Below are positions 1 through 9,956 of a stretch of DNA of 64,000 nt, piece by piece. The stretch lies in contig CAYVQT010000001.1 of NCBI GenBank assembly GCA_964453665.1, positions 1 to 64,000 of the forward strand, in the 5' to 3' direction. Origin of the DNA: DAOUTY01 sp964453665. Lineage in GTDB: Bacteria; Chloroflexota; Dehalococcoidia; SZUA-161. The notes beneath the pieces are model-generated. The model saw only the letters and a program-made list of their open reading frames with translations. It did not search any database and was not told where the DNA came from. Numbering within the stretch: the stretch's first letter is position 1; each line of letters starts with the position of its first letter. The position numbers and the translations under genes were made by a program.

Positions 1-2493
<2,493 letters not shown>

Positions 2494-2546
2494 ACGTTAA
2501 ATCAAGGACAGAACTTTACATACCCTATTCAATTGAAGCGCAGCGT

Positions 2547-2621
2547 CGCGGGATGGAGCAGTGGAAGCTCGTCGGGCTCATAACCCGAAGGTCGTTGGTT
2601 CGAATCCAACTCCCGCTACCA
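2547..2621 (+). tRNA. initiator tRNA-fMet (CAT)
   Basis: This is a 75-nt cloverleaf with an encoded CCA end. The acceptor stem CGCGGGA pairs with TCCCGCT and leaves C1-T72 unpaired, the hallmark of a bacterial initiator. The anticodon arm has three G-C pairs (GGG/CCC) flanking loop CTCATAA, and the T arm contains GTTCGAATC. It starts only 53 nt after the 23S end on the same strand, so it is probably cotranscribed with the rRNA. Confidence 0.96.
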
Positions 2622-2635
2622 ATGAAGCCAAAAAG

Positions 2636-2669
2636 CAGGACGGCAACCTTCGAAGTCGTCCTGTTTTTT
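2636..2669 (+). terminator. Rho-independent terminator of the rRNA-tRNA unit
   Basis: A nine-base-pair stem (CAGGACGGC with GTCGTCCTG, one G-T pair) has a 10-nt loop and is followed by six T residues. It sits 14 nt after the tRNA and ends the 23S-tRNA transcript. Confidence 0.9.
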
Positions 2670-2807
2670 CCATTTGCGCAGCCTCACAAACTGACCTTTT
2701 AACACTACTCAGAAAATTCCGCGCGTAGGGTGGGTTAAGTAGCAACGGAACCCACTAATCCTGAACAGGTGATGTAAGGCAGCAGCTTGCGGGGACTGAA
2801 ACGCAGC

Positions 2808-2841
2808 AGGGTAGGTTGGCCGACGTCGGCCAACCTACCCT
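2808..2841. repeat. perfect 34-nt palindrome
   Basis: The two 17-nt arms, starting AGGGTAGGTTGG and ending CCAACCTACCCT, are perfect reverse complements with no spacer. There is no T-run, so it is not an obvious terminator. It resembles the other intergenic palindromes of this window. Confidence 0.85.
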
Positions 2842-2962
2842 ACAAAACTGCTCAACCTTCATTTTCGCAGGAATTTATCATCAGCATTTGCATCACTCAC
2901 CACGAAGAATGAAAATGCTGTTTTTAGAATGACCACCATTCAAGACGCCAGATGTTTCACCT

Positions 2963-2990
2963 GTAGGGGCGTTTCGCGAAACGCCCCTAC
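2963..2990. repeat. 28-nt palindrome of the GTAGGGGC...GCCCCTAC family
   Basis: It has outer arms GTAGGGGC and GCCCCTAC around a self-complementary core (gtttcgcgaaac). The short motif ttcaagacgcca lies about 13 nt upstream. That motif also occurs in the repeat copies at 41529 and 44571, marking this as a member of the same dispersed family. Confidence 0.85.
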
Positions 2991-3360
2991 TTGTCGAAGG
3001 GAGCCCTTTGATAAACTCAGTACAGGCTTGCCGAAGGATGAGGGCGGATATACGGTAGTAAAAGGTAGGATTAGATACCTTGACGTTATATTACTATGGT
3101 GCTACTATGAGAAAACCTCATTTACCCTCTCCTTTCCTGAGGAAAGCTCGCCCAACGACGGCAGGCAGGGGTGAGCTTTCCTTATGCATGATTGAGACCA
3201 TGAAAAGAGAGCATAAACCGGAGCCCTCCCATTTCGTGGAAACAGAGTCAGCTTTACAGACAATCGGCTCGATTTAAAGCTTTTTACTTCCTGATGTACC
3301 ATCAGTGTTTACCAATCATCTCCAGGGCTGGCAGGCAGATGAGAGTCACTGGAAAACAGA

Positions 3361-3394
3361 AGACCGTGACATTTACCTCAGCGCGTCACGGTCT
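3361..3394 (-). terminator. hairpin terminator after the 57-aa gene
   Basis: The arms AGACCGTGAC and GTCACGGTCT pair perfectly over 10 bp with a 14-nt loop. Read on the minus strand it lies 47 nt past the stop of the small gene at 3441-3614 and is followed by a weak T-rich tail. A related hairpin occurs at 3817-3854 in the decayed duplicate. Confidence 0.6.
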
Positions 3395-3440
3395 TTACCC
3401 ATATCCGGGTAAAAATGAAAGAGACTATCGAAATATGTGG

Positions 3441-3614
3441 CTACCAGGCTCGGGCTGCGCTGCCCATTAACTCGCTCTCGTCGTCCACTAATACTTTCAT
3501 GATTCGACCGGAAGGAAGCACATATATGTGCCTCTTGAACCTTGTAACAGCGGAATCAACTGGATTCTTTACTGCCTTCTTATTTTGCTCACCTTCATAA
3601 ACGCTATCCCTCAT
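3441..3614 (-). CDS. small hypothetical protein, 57 aa
   Basis: No family was recognised. The frame opens with ATG at 3614 behind a strong GAGGAGG Shine-Dalgarno (about 9 nt spacing) and encodes 57 residues beginning MRDSVYEGEQNKK and ending GSAARAW. A central stretch, RHIYVLPSGRIMKVLVDD, looks like a short beta-rich fold followed by acidic residues. There is no signal peptide or membrane segment. A hairpin terminator lies just downstream, so promoterless junk is unlikely. A second diverged copy of the whole unit (leader, Shine-Dalgarno, hairpin) lies about 450 bp away and is broken, which supports this copy as a real, selected gene. Confidence 0.6.
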   Translation of the reverse strand: MRDSVYEGEQNKKAVKNPVDSAVTRFKRHIYVLPSGRIMKVLVDDESELMGSAARAW

Positions 3615-3816
3615 CGACCTTAACCTCCTCGTTAAACATTTTGCTTCGGATAAGAGAATCTTACAATCCTACGTCTGTACTTTTTTCGGCGTACTTTAGT
3701 CTTACCCTTAATAAGGCCGATAGAGCTAGAAATTATTGATTTCTTACATGGCTCATGATATAAAGTCGCCGTCTATGATAATAAGCTATACCACCGACAA
3801 GAAACATGCATATAGA

Positions 3817-4150
3817 AAGGCCATGACTTTAACCTCACAGGTTGTCACGGCCTTGTTACGCGGAGGATAGATGCGTAAGAACCCTAGTCACGAAGTTCGG
3901 GCTGCTCTCACTACCTTCCCACTCTCCCGATCACCAAAACCTCAAGCCTTCGACCGGAAAGGAGCGTTCAGGGAGACTTCCTCACCCTATCGCCAGAAAC
4001 ACCGGGACTATTCTTCCCTGCATCCCGATTCCTTACTCACTCAGCAGAAGCAGCCTCTGCGAGTTAGAACCTCCTCAGTAAACATTTTGCATGAATGGAT
4101 GGGCGCTTACAATCCTACGTGTGTACTTTTATTGTCTTACTTTCGTTTAC
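3817..4150 (-). pseudogene. decayed duplicate of the 57-aa gene and its leader
   Basis: Read on the minus strand, this block repeats the layout of 3361-3690. The leader motif GTAGGATTGTAAG is the same, then aaaatgttta and a GAGGAGG site, then a stretch where TCCGGTCGA and GTTTTGGTG align with the intact gene, then agcagcccga, then a hairpin (AAGGCC.TGAC / GTCA.GGCCTT). The reading frame has lost its start and contains TGA and TAG inside the aligned part, so it can no longer make the 57-aa protein. Plus-strand frames here (from 3842 and 3871) have no ribosome-binding site and are considered chance. Confidence 0.5.
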
Positions 4151-4214
4151 ATCAAAAAAACCCGGCCCGGTCTGATACCAAACACCATTATTCGCTGCAA
4201 GAGACTGAAGGCTG

Positions 4215-4244
4215 TTGTAATGGGTTGGCAGTTTAATGTATAAT
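4215..4244 (+). promoter_or_regulatory. putative sigma70 promoter for the glycosyltransferase
   Basis: TTGTAA (4215-4220), an 18-nt spacer and a perfect TATAAT (4239-4244) lie about 70 nt upstream of the start codon at 4317. Confidence 0.5.
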
Positions 4245-4316
4245 TGCGCCACATTGCCACCGCAACTTTGCAATGATCTTATTAGCGGCGTCAGAATCGC
4301 CTCATGGTAATATTCA

Positions 4317-5546
4317 ATGAAGATATGCCTGCTGACCTATCGCGGTAACATGTACTGCGGTGGTCAGGGTATCTATATTTACTACCTATCCCGTGAACTC
4401 CAGCGGCTGGGGCATGAGGTCCATGTCATATCCGGCCCACCATACCCCCAGGTTGTCGAAGGGGTGAAGCTACACAAGCTCAAGAGCTATAGCGTACTCG
4501 TGTCCCGACACGGCGCCACTAACCATGTGGGCCCCATACACAGCGCAGTTGACCTTTGCGAATTCGCAGCCACCAGAATGGGCATCTACACCGAACCATT
4601 CGCTTTCAGCATGAGGGCCTACCACGAAATTAAGAGCCTTGCCCCCGATATTAAATTCGACGTAATTCATGACAACCAGTGTTTGGGCTACGGGCTTACC
4701 ATGCTGAAGCGGCTGAAGCTGCCTCTTGTGGCCACCATCCACCATCCCATCTCTATTGACCGTGCCGCTGACTTCGGACAAGCCCGAAACCGGAGGGAGA
4801 GATTGCGCCGACGCTGGTTCTACTTGTTCTATGTACCCATGCAGTCCAGTGTCGCGCGCTGTGTGGATAGAGTGATCACCGTCTCGGAATGTTCAGCGCG
4901 GGAGATAGAACGTCTCATCGGCATTCCCCGGAGCCGAATTAAAGTGATTTACAACGGCGTCGACACCAACCTCTTCCGAAATCACAATGGCATTGTTAAA
5001 GACCCGAAAAGCATAATTTTCGTGGGTAATACCGAGGATAGAAAGAAGGGGATTATCCACCTGCTCCAGGCCGTCAAGAGCATTGATGACGAGGGCCCGG
5101 TGAAGCTCACCATCGTTGACGGAGGAGCGCCCCAAACCGCTTATGCCCCGTCTCTGGTGCGCGAGTACGGGCTTCACAACCAGGTTACCATAGTCCGCAG
5201 GTTGAGCGTTGAAGAGCTGGTCCAGCGCTACGCAGCAGCGGAGATAGCTGCCGTTCCCTCCCTGTTCGAAGGGTTTGGCTTCCCTGCGGCTGAGGCCATG
5301 GCCTGCGAGCTTCCAGTGATAACAACAAAAGCAGGCGCCCTGCCGGAGCTGGTATCTGACGGAGATAACGGTATAGTGATAGACCCGGGGAATGTTCCAG
5401 CGCTGGCCGCCGCCATCAAGCGTCTACTGGAGGACGAGGAGCTGCGGCGTAAGATGGGGCTCGCCGGAAGAGAAACGGCAAAGCGCAAATTCAATTGGGA
5501 ACATGCCGCTAGACAAACGGTGGAAGTATACAGACAGGCACAATAG
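4317..5546 (+). CDS. glycosyltransferase family 4 (GT-B fold)
   Basis: This 409-residue protein transfers a sugar from a nucleotide-sugar donor, probably at the inner face of the membrane in polysaccharide or glycolipid synthesis; the acceptor cannot be read from sequence. The N-terminal half starts MKICLLTYRGNMYCGGQGIY, with the glycine-rich acceptor-domain loop. The C-terminal donor domain begins near residue 220 (IFVGNTEDRKKGI) and carries the GT4 signature EGFGFPAAEAMACELPVI around residues 320-337, including the EX7E pair. The following radical SAM gene starts 39 nt later on the same strand, so the two may share a transcript. Start: the first ATG, with weak Shine-Dalgarno. Confidence 0.9.
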   Translation: MKICLLTYRGNMYCGGQGIYIYYLSRELQRLGHEVHVISGPPYPQVVEGVKLHKLKSYSVLVSRHGATNHVGPIHSAVDLCEFAATRMGIYTEPFAFSMRAYHEIKSLAPDIKFDVIHDNQCLGYGLTMLKRLKLPLVATIHHPISIDRAADFGQARNRRERLRRRWFYLFYVPMQSSVARCVDRVITVSECSAREIERLIGIPRSRIKVIYNGVDTNLFRNHNGIVKDPKSIIFVGNTEDRKKGIIHLLQAVKSIDDEGPVKLTIVDGGAPQTAYAPSLVREYGLHNQVTIVRRLSVEELVQRYAAAEIAAVPSLFEGFGFPAAEAMACELPVITTKAGALPELVSDGDNGIVIDPGNVPALAAAIKRLLEDEELRRKMGLAGRETAKRKFNWEHAARQTVEVYRQAQ

Positions 5547-5585
5547 ACACTTAGTATATAGCCCTCTCTTTTATCTGAGGTGAAT

Positions 5586-7109
5586 ATGAGAACACTGCTA
5601 ATAAATCCACCCTATGCATTCTCCGAAATACCCATCATGCCGATGGGTATTGCCTACATCGCCGGTGTACTGGAACACAACGGAAACGAAGTTCAAATCC
5701 TGGATCTTCTAGTGTCTAAATATACCGAGGACAAGATACGCCGTAAACTGGAAGAGTATCAGCCGGATATCGTCGGCGTGACCTCCGTGACTATGAATTA
5801 TCCGGTCGCTTCCGAAATCCTCAAGCATTGCAAGAAGGTTAACAAAGATATCATAACTGTTATCGGCGGCCCACATGTCACCTTCTCCGCTGTTGAAACT
5901 CTCAACGAGGCCCCCTGGATAGATGTTGTAGTGAAAGGGGAGGGGGAGCAGACCATGCTGGATATCATCGGCGGAAAGAAGATGGAGGATATTCCCGGGA
6001 TTGCATTTAGAGCAGACGGCATAAAACTTACCGGCGAGCGAGACTTGATACACAATCTGGACGAAATCCCCCTGCCGGCCAGGCACCTCTTTCCCCTATC
6101 GCGATACCACGCACTGGATGTACACGCCAGCATCATCGCCGGCAGAGGCTGTCCCTTTAACTGCATCTTCTGCGTCGGCTCTAAGATGGGGGGCAGGAGA
6201 GCCAGATTCCGCGATCCAAAGCTCGTCGTCGAGGAGATAGAGCAGGTTCTGGCTTATGGCTTCAGGGAAGTAAATTTTGAGGACGACCTGCTTACTCTCA
6301 ACCACAGGCATGTCCATGCCCTCTGCGACGAAATCAGCGCCCGGGGATTGAAATTCAACTGGAGCGTTTTTGCCAGGGTTGATACGGTGAATCTGGAGCT
6401 GCTACGCAGGATGAGAGAGGCCGGATGCAACTGGATGCTATACGGGGTCGAAAGCGGTAATCAGCAGATACTAGATACAGTAAAAAAGAAGGTCACACTT
6501 GATCAAATCAGGGAAGGCGTCAGATTGGGGAAAGAGGCCGGTATCAGTATCATGGCTTCCTTTATCATCGGGCTGCCCGGGGAGACCAGAGAGACGCTGA
6601 ATGAGACTATCAATTTCGCCCTGGAGCTTGATACTCCCTGGGGCTTTAACGTGCTCGCTCCTTTCCCCGGAACCGAGGTGCGCGAAAAAGCCGACGAGTA
6701 TAAAATTGAAATACTTACGAGTGACTGGTTACAGTACGATGCAAATACGCCAGTATCGCGGACAGAAGGCGCCGGACCGGAGGAGATAGCCGAGGCCCTC
6801 AGACAGTACAACCAGGGGCTGGAACTCTATGTGGCAGGCTTAGAGAAGGAAAGCAAAGTGGATAATATAGAAGCAGCGAAATCGAGAACAAGCGTCCCCC
6901 TGGCATGGACTCTCCTCCAGAGCGACGTGATTGACGATTTGGGGGCGATGGAGCTGAATGACGACCCGGTTAAGAGCCTCGCCAGCAGGCTTGAGAAAAT
7001 CGTGCCCTACACCTATGACGAAATCAGTGAGTGCTTAAATAAGTGGGTTGTTGAAGGGCTTCTGGATTATAAGAAAAAAGGCCAGCACCTGGTCTGGAGC
7101 TGGACCTGA
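5586..7109 (+). CDS. B12-binding-domain radical SAM protein
   Basis: A 507-residue iron-sulfur enzyme of the cobalamin-binding radical SAM class, which uses S-adenosylmethionine to make a radical; substrates in this class are usually methylated or rearranged, and the one here is unknown. Residues 1-130 form the Rossmann-like B12 domain (MRTLLINPPY, DIVGVTSVTM, VIGGPHVTF); the classic DxHxxG cobalamin ligand is absent, as is common in this class. The cluster motif is C189-x3-C193-x2-C196. A TIM-barrel core follows (YGVESGNQQIL), then a C-terminal segment from about 400 with winged-helix character. ATG at 5586 is preferred over GTG at 5580 because GAGG lies 5 nt before it. Confidence 0.9.
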   Translation: MRTLLINPPYAFSEIPIMPMGIAYIAGVLEHNGNEVQILDLLVSKYTEDKIRRKLEEYQPDIVGVTSVTMNYPVASEILKHCKKVNKDIITVIGGPHVTFSAVETLNEAPWIDVVVKGEGEQTMLDIIGGKKMEDIPGIAFRADGIKLTGERDLIHNLDEIPLPARHLFPLSRYHALDVHASIIAGRGCPFNCIFCVGSKMGGRRARFRDPKLVVEEIEQVLAYGFREVNFEDDLLTLNHRHVHALCDEISARGLKFNWSVFARVDTVNLELLRRMREAGCNWMLYGVESGNQQILDTVKKKVTLDQIREGVRLGKEAGISIMASFIIGLPGETRETLNETINFALELDTPWGFNVLAPFPGTEVREKADEYKIEILTSDWLQYDANTPVSRTEGAGPEEIAEALRQYNQGLELYVAGLEKESKVDNIEAAKSRTSVPLAWTLLQSDVIDDLGAMELNDDPVKSLASRLEKIVPYTYDEISECLNKWVVEGLLDYKKKGQHLVWSWT

Positions 7110-7171
7110 GCCAAACGGCCGTATACTTCTCCGTTACTTTAAACTTTCAGCAGCAGACCGATAGCCTCAGC

Positions 7172-7621
7172 CTAAGGATACTGTGATCCCCTGCCACGCC
7201 GCTTCCTCACCCATATAACCACAGCCACGGAAGCAAGCGCCAGTAACCCCGCTATGGCAAACTTCTCAACCGTGGTCGTGTCGACAGCCAGGGCGCTGAT
7301 GGCCACAACAGGAGCCAGCGCAGACCTCGCCAATGGTTTAACCGCAGGATGGTCATTGATGAAGCCTGCTAGTGGCGGGCTGATAACTTCGTAATACAGG
7401 GCGGTCACGCCGCGTCCCACGGGGTTGGTCATGAGGTATTCGTCGCGGAACTGGCGGATTATGTTCAAATGACCTTCATCAGTTGAATCATATGCGCTGG
7501 CCATAGCGCAGCAGCCAGACGTCCCCGTCGTTTCTTCTTCCTGAGCATATCCATATCCGATAACGGTGAGGATAAGTGCAACCGACAGCAAAGCAGTCAA
7601 TATGATGGCAACCCTTCTCAC
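7172..7621 (-). CDS. exported protein with CFI-box-CTERM-like domain
   Basis: A 149-residue secreted or envelope protein of unknown function. Residues 1-26 are a signal peptide ending near YGYAQ. Residues 36-115 resemble the CFI-box-CTERM domain: a Cys-containing box, then RQFRDEYLMTNPVGRG, YYEVISPPLAGFI and HPAVKPLAR. The usual CFIATAAYG box reads CCAMASAYDS here. A C-terminal transmembrane helix (about 120-138) is followed by the basic tail RKRRGRG, the layout of a sorting signal. It stands alone and converges on the radical SAM gene. The family name rests on my recognition of the NPVGR and SPP..A.FI blocks. Confidence 0.65.
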   Translation of the reverse strand: MRRVAIILTALLSVALILTVIGYGYAQEEETTGTSGCCAMASAYDSTDEGHLNIIRQFRDEYLMTNPVGRGVTALYYEVISPPLAGFINDHPAVKPLARSALAPVVAISALAVDTTTVEKFAIAGLLALASVAVVIWVRKRRGRGSQYP

Positions 7622-7705
7622 TCCACCCCCTTCGCATATGAACCCTATTATTATATCAGGGATGGCAAATTCCTACCAACGCCTGATAGACATCCAGACA
7701 TTCAA

Positions 7706-7733
7706 ACATCCAGATGCCTGAATATCTGGATGT
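7706..7733. repeat. inverted repeat upstream of the parA promoter
   Basis: The arms ACATCCAGAT and ATCTGGATGT are perfect complements around an 8-nt spacer and end 1 nt before the -35 box. A half-site (catccaga) occurs again at 7691. It could be an operator or partition site. It could also be a member of the dispersed CAGAC/GTCTG spacer repeats also seen near 31138, 45228 and 49296. Confidence 0.55.
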
Positions 7734-7734
7734 C

Positions 7735-7763
7735 TTGACAGCCATGTTAGTGTCGTATACTAT
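7735..7763 (+). promoter_or_regulatory. sigma70 promoter of parA
   Basis: TTGACA (7735-7740) is separated by 17 nt from TACTAT (7758-7763). The predicted transcript start is about 10 nt before the start codon, leaving just enough room for the Shine-Dalgarno. Confidence 0.65.
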
Positions 7764-7779
7764 GTGCAGGGGGGTTAGC

Positions 7780-8538
7780 ATGTTCACGATGGCTATTTCC
7801 AACCAGAAGGGAGGCTCAGCCAAGACAACGACCGCTATCAATCTGGGAGCAGCGATAGCCGAGCTCGGCAGGCACGTTCTCCTGGTAGACACCGACCCTC
7901 AAGGCCATCTCGCCGAGGGCTTTGATATCGCAGCGGGCGCTCTGGACAAGGAACTCTCCCTTGTACTGGACGGCAAGCTCTCGCTGCCGGAGATAGTACT
8001 GAATGTCCGTCCCAATCTGGACCTGGCTCCCAGTAATATAAGGCTATCCTACGCGGAGGCTTCGCTCTTTACCAAGCATCGCCGTGAGGACAAACTCAAG
8101 AACGCTCTGGCAGCGGCTAAAAACAACTACGACGTAATTATTATCGACTGCCCGCCCAGTCTGGGCCTTCTTACGGTGAACGCTCTGTCCGCTGCTGAGT
8201 GCGTCCTCATACCTATGGTTTGTGAATTCTACGCTATGCTGGGCGTCGGCCTGCTGCTGGAGGTAATCGAGGAGATGAGGTTCGAGCTAAATCCCTCACT
8301 GCGTATCCTGGGTATCCTTCCTACGCGCCTTAATCGTACAGTCCATGCCCGCGAAGTACTGGAGCGCACCAAGGCGGAACTTAAGGGCCGCGTAAGAGTG
8401 TTCGAGCCAGCGGTGAACGAGAGCGTGCGCTTCAAGGAAGCTACAGCCGCCGGGAAATCTATCTTTGAGTACGCGCCTAACATTCAAGGAGCAGAAGCCT
8501 ATCGAAAACTGGCAGAGGAGATCGCCGATGGAGTCTAA
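7780..8538 (+). CDS. parA: ParA/Soj-family partition ATPase
   Basis: A 252-residue deviant-Walker ATPase that binds DNA nonspecifically and moves a partner-bound DNA site or cargo. The P-loop is KGGSAKTTTA with both signature lysines (residues 10 and 15), the A' motif is DTDPQGH, and Walker B lies in IIIDCPPSLGLLT. The length is normal for small chromosomal or plasmid ParA. ATG 7780 is chosen because GGGGG lies just before it and a promoter ends just upstream; the longer frame from 7714 would cross that promoter. The next gene overlaps its end by 11 nt, so the two are translationally coupled. Confidence 0.9.
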   Translation: MFTMAISNQKGGSAKTTTAINLGAAIAELGRHVLLVDTDPQGHLAEGFDIAAGALDKELSLVLDGKLSLPEIVLNVRPNLDLAPSNIRLSYAEASLFTKHRREDKLKNALAAAKNNYDVIIIDCPPSLGLLTVNALSAAECVLIPMVCEFYAMLGVGLLLEVIEEMRFELNPSLRILGILPTRLNRTVHAREVLERTKAELKGRVRVFEPAVNESVRFKEATAAGKSIFEYAPNIQGAEAYRKLAEEIADGV

Positions 8539-8806
8539 AGAGAGAACGCTCGGTACACGGGGCAGCATCTTCAGAAAAACCGATAAAGGCATTCCTGAAC
8601 TCGAGCAGCCAGCAGAGGAGATGAAGCGCCGCGAGCAGGGAACCTCGAAGCATAACCGCATCAAAGCCACCTTCTACCTGAACCCCGAGGACGTACTGGC
8701 AATCGATGAAATGCAGAGCAACGAGTTCAGGCGAATAGGTAAAAAACCGGAGCGTTCCGAACTCGTAAGCCGAGCCATCCAGGCGTTCAAAGAGCAGCAT
8801 TCCTAG
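8528..8806 (+). CDS. ribbon-helix-helix partner of ParA
   Basis: A 92-residue protein that probably binds a centromere-like DNA site and stimulates the ParA ATPase. The first 45 residues are charged and likely disordered, the place where ParB-like partners carry the ATPase-activating arginine. The C-terminal half, IKATFYLNPEDVLAIDEM followed by a second helix (SELVSRAIQAF), has the beta-helix-helix pattern of RHH/CopG dimers. ATG 8528 overlaps the parA stop (8536-8538). The role is inferred from the operon and fold pattern, and no named family was recognised. Confidence 0.7.
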   Translation: MESKERTLGTRGSIFRKTDKGIPELEQPAEEMKRREQGTSKHNRIKATFYLNPEDVLAIDEMQSNEFRRIGKKPERSELVSRAIQAFKEQHS

Positions 8807-8843
8807 CCGACCCAAATATTTGCATAAATGACCATTCGAACAT

Positions 8844-8877
8844 AAGGTATAGCTTCCTTATAGCTATACTTTTTTTA
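8844..8877 (+). terminator. Rho-independent terminator after the parA operon
   Basis: An 11-bp stem (AAGGTATAGCT with AGCTATACTTT, one G-T pair), a 7-nt loop and a run of T residues lie 38 nt past the RHH gene stop. Confidence 0.88.
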
Positions 8878-8903
8878 TTTAGATGTTCATTTCTAAGATA
8901 TAG

Positions 8904-8951
8904 TTGACAAATAAACTAATAAGTTTTATAATCTTAATAAGCTAATAAGTT
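8904..8951 (+). promoter_or_regulatory. consensus sigma70 promoter with direct-repeat operator
   Basis: TTGACA (8904-8909), a 17-nt spacer and TATAAT (8927-8932) form a fully consensus promoter for the gene at 8965. Two copies of CTAATAAGTT (8916-8925 and 8942-8951) flank the -10 box 26 bp apart. A regulator bound there would block initiation, possibly the product of the gene itself. Confidence 0.8.
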
Positions 8952-8964
8952 ATGGAGTTTTGAG

Positions 8965-9438
8965 ATGAGAAGAGGTTTTATGGATTACGTGGCGACTATT
9001 CTTATTCCAGATTTTCCAGGGGAAACCGCACGATGGTATGCAGAAAAATATCTGCAAGAGCATCCGAATATCGGCAGTGATGCGAAATATCCAGTGCAGT
9101 CCCTTGCAAACACACTTGATAAGCAAGTTCGCGAAGGTAAAGAAAGGCGCGTTAGGAGAGAGCGGGTCAATGGTATATATCGTTTTTTCCACGTCTCAGC
9201 GCCTAGTGAAAGCCGTAATGAAAAAGTGGGGTCAAGTTTAGAGAATATCATTGTCCAGATATCCTTATCTGTGCAGGAATTGAATGATATTGCCAATCTT
9301 GTTGCCGTAGGTAAATTCAACAATAGAAATGATGCCATTAAGTGGTTAGTGATGCAAGGTATTTCAGCCAACCGTAGCTATTTGGACAAAGTAGCAGATA
9401 CACGAAGGCAAATCGAGCGACTAAAAGAAGAGTTGTAG
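8965..9438 (+). CDS. hypothetical protein with winged-helix-like N-terminus
   Basis: A 157-residue soluble protein of no recognised family. Residues 8-75 alternate helices and a strand pair (YVATILIPDFPGETARWYAE, then RRERVNGIYRFFHV) like a winged-helix fold. After a short linker, residues 95-145 (NIIVQISLSVQELNDIANL and a helix ending KWLVMQG) look like a ribbon-helix-helix segment, and the end is a basic coiled coil. ATG 8965 has GGAG 7 nt upstream. The AT-rich context, the consensus promoter and the direct repeats suggest an acquired autoregulated DNA-binding protein; that role is inference. Confidence 0.55.
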   Translation: MRRGFMDYVATILIPDFPGETARWYAEKYLQEHPNIGSDAKYPVQSLANTLDKQVREGKERRVRRERVNGIYRFFHVSAPSESRNEKVGSSLENIIVQISLSVQELNDIANLVAVGKFNNRNDAIKWLVMQGISANRSYLDKVADTRRQIERLKEEL

Positions 9439-9956
9439 GGTAGGGTTAGCGCAGTAAAACTGGATATGCTGAAGGCTTGGCAAAATAGGATAGTCTGGAG
9501 CATTCGCCTTAGGCATTGTTGGAGCAGATGCTCCAACCTACCCGTAGATGCCGTCTGTGGTGAAATCCCGCAGCCGTTCGTGGTGAGCCCGTCGAACCAT
9601 GAACGGCCCTTCGACAGGACTGTCCTCCTTCCTCTGGCAGGAAGGATAGTGTCTCTGTCTGATCACTGATAGAAAGTGTTACCTATGTGCGGTCTTTACA
9701 CTTTTTCACCCTCACCTAACCTCTCCCATCGAGGGAGAGGAAATTTTTTATCCTCCATCCCCTGGCAGGAGGGAGTTAGAGGGAGGGGACCAACTGTACC
9801 TGCCCCAAAACCCCACTATGAGATTGTTTTCCCCTTCGAAGGCCTGTCCTGATTTTATCGAAGGGCTTAGGGCGAACGGATTAGACTTTCTAACTAAAAG
9901 TTGCTTTTGACACCCCTCATATAATAGACTTATCCTGATGTGCTGTTCGATGACAG
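9439..9956. other. repeat-rich intergenic stretch before argJ
   Basis: This 518-nt spacer contains no gene I can support. It holds a 20-nt hairpin (9518-9537, arms GTTGGAGC/GCTCCAAC), a CGAAGGGC-type inverted element near 9834-9869, and a polypurine block at 9749-9789 (catcccctggcagg then agggagttagagggagggga). All of these types recur elsewhere in the window. A TATAAT at 9920-9925 is a possible -10 box for argJ, but no good -35 box is spaced correctly. Confidence 0.6.

Larger units (their letters stand above)
2670..3360. other. intergenic stretch without a convincing gene
   Basis: About 690 nt lies between the rRNA terminator and the next minus-strand hairpin. Short reading frames here have no ribosome-binding site and no recognisable protein character. 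The stretch holds two long perfect palindromes (annotated separately) and an imperfect hairpin near 3140-3181 (GGAAAGCTC paired with GAGCTTTCC). No 5S rRNA consensus was found. Confidence 0.6.

Noticed and set aside
2494..2960. A 5S rRNA downstream of the 23S
   Set aside because: No 5S consensus stretch is seen on either strand there.
3842..4236. Plus-strand frames from 3842 (79 aa) and 3871 (121 aa)
   Set aside because: No Shine-Dalgarno or protein character, and they overlap the decayed minus-strand duplicate.
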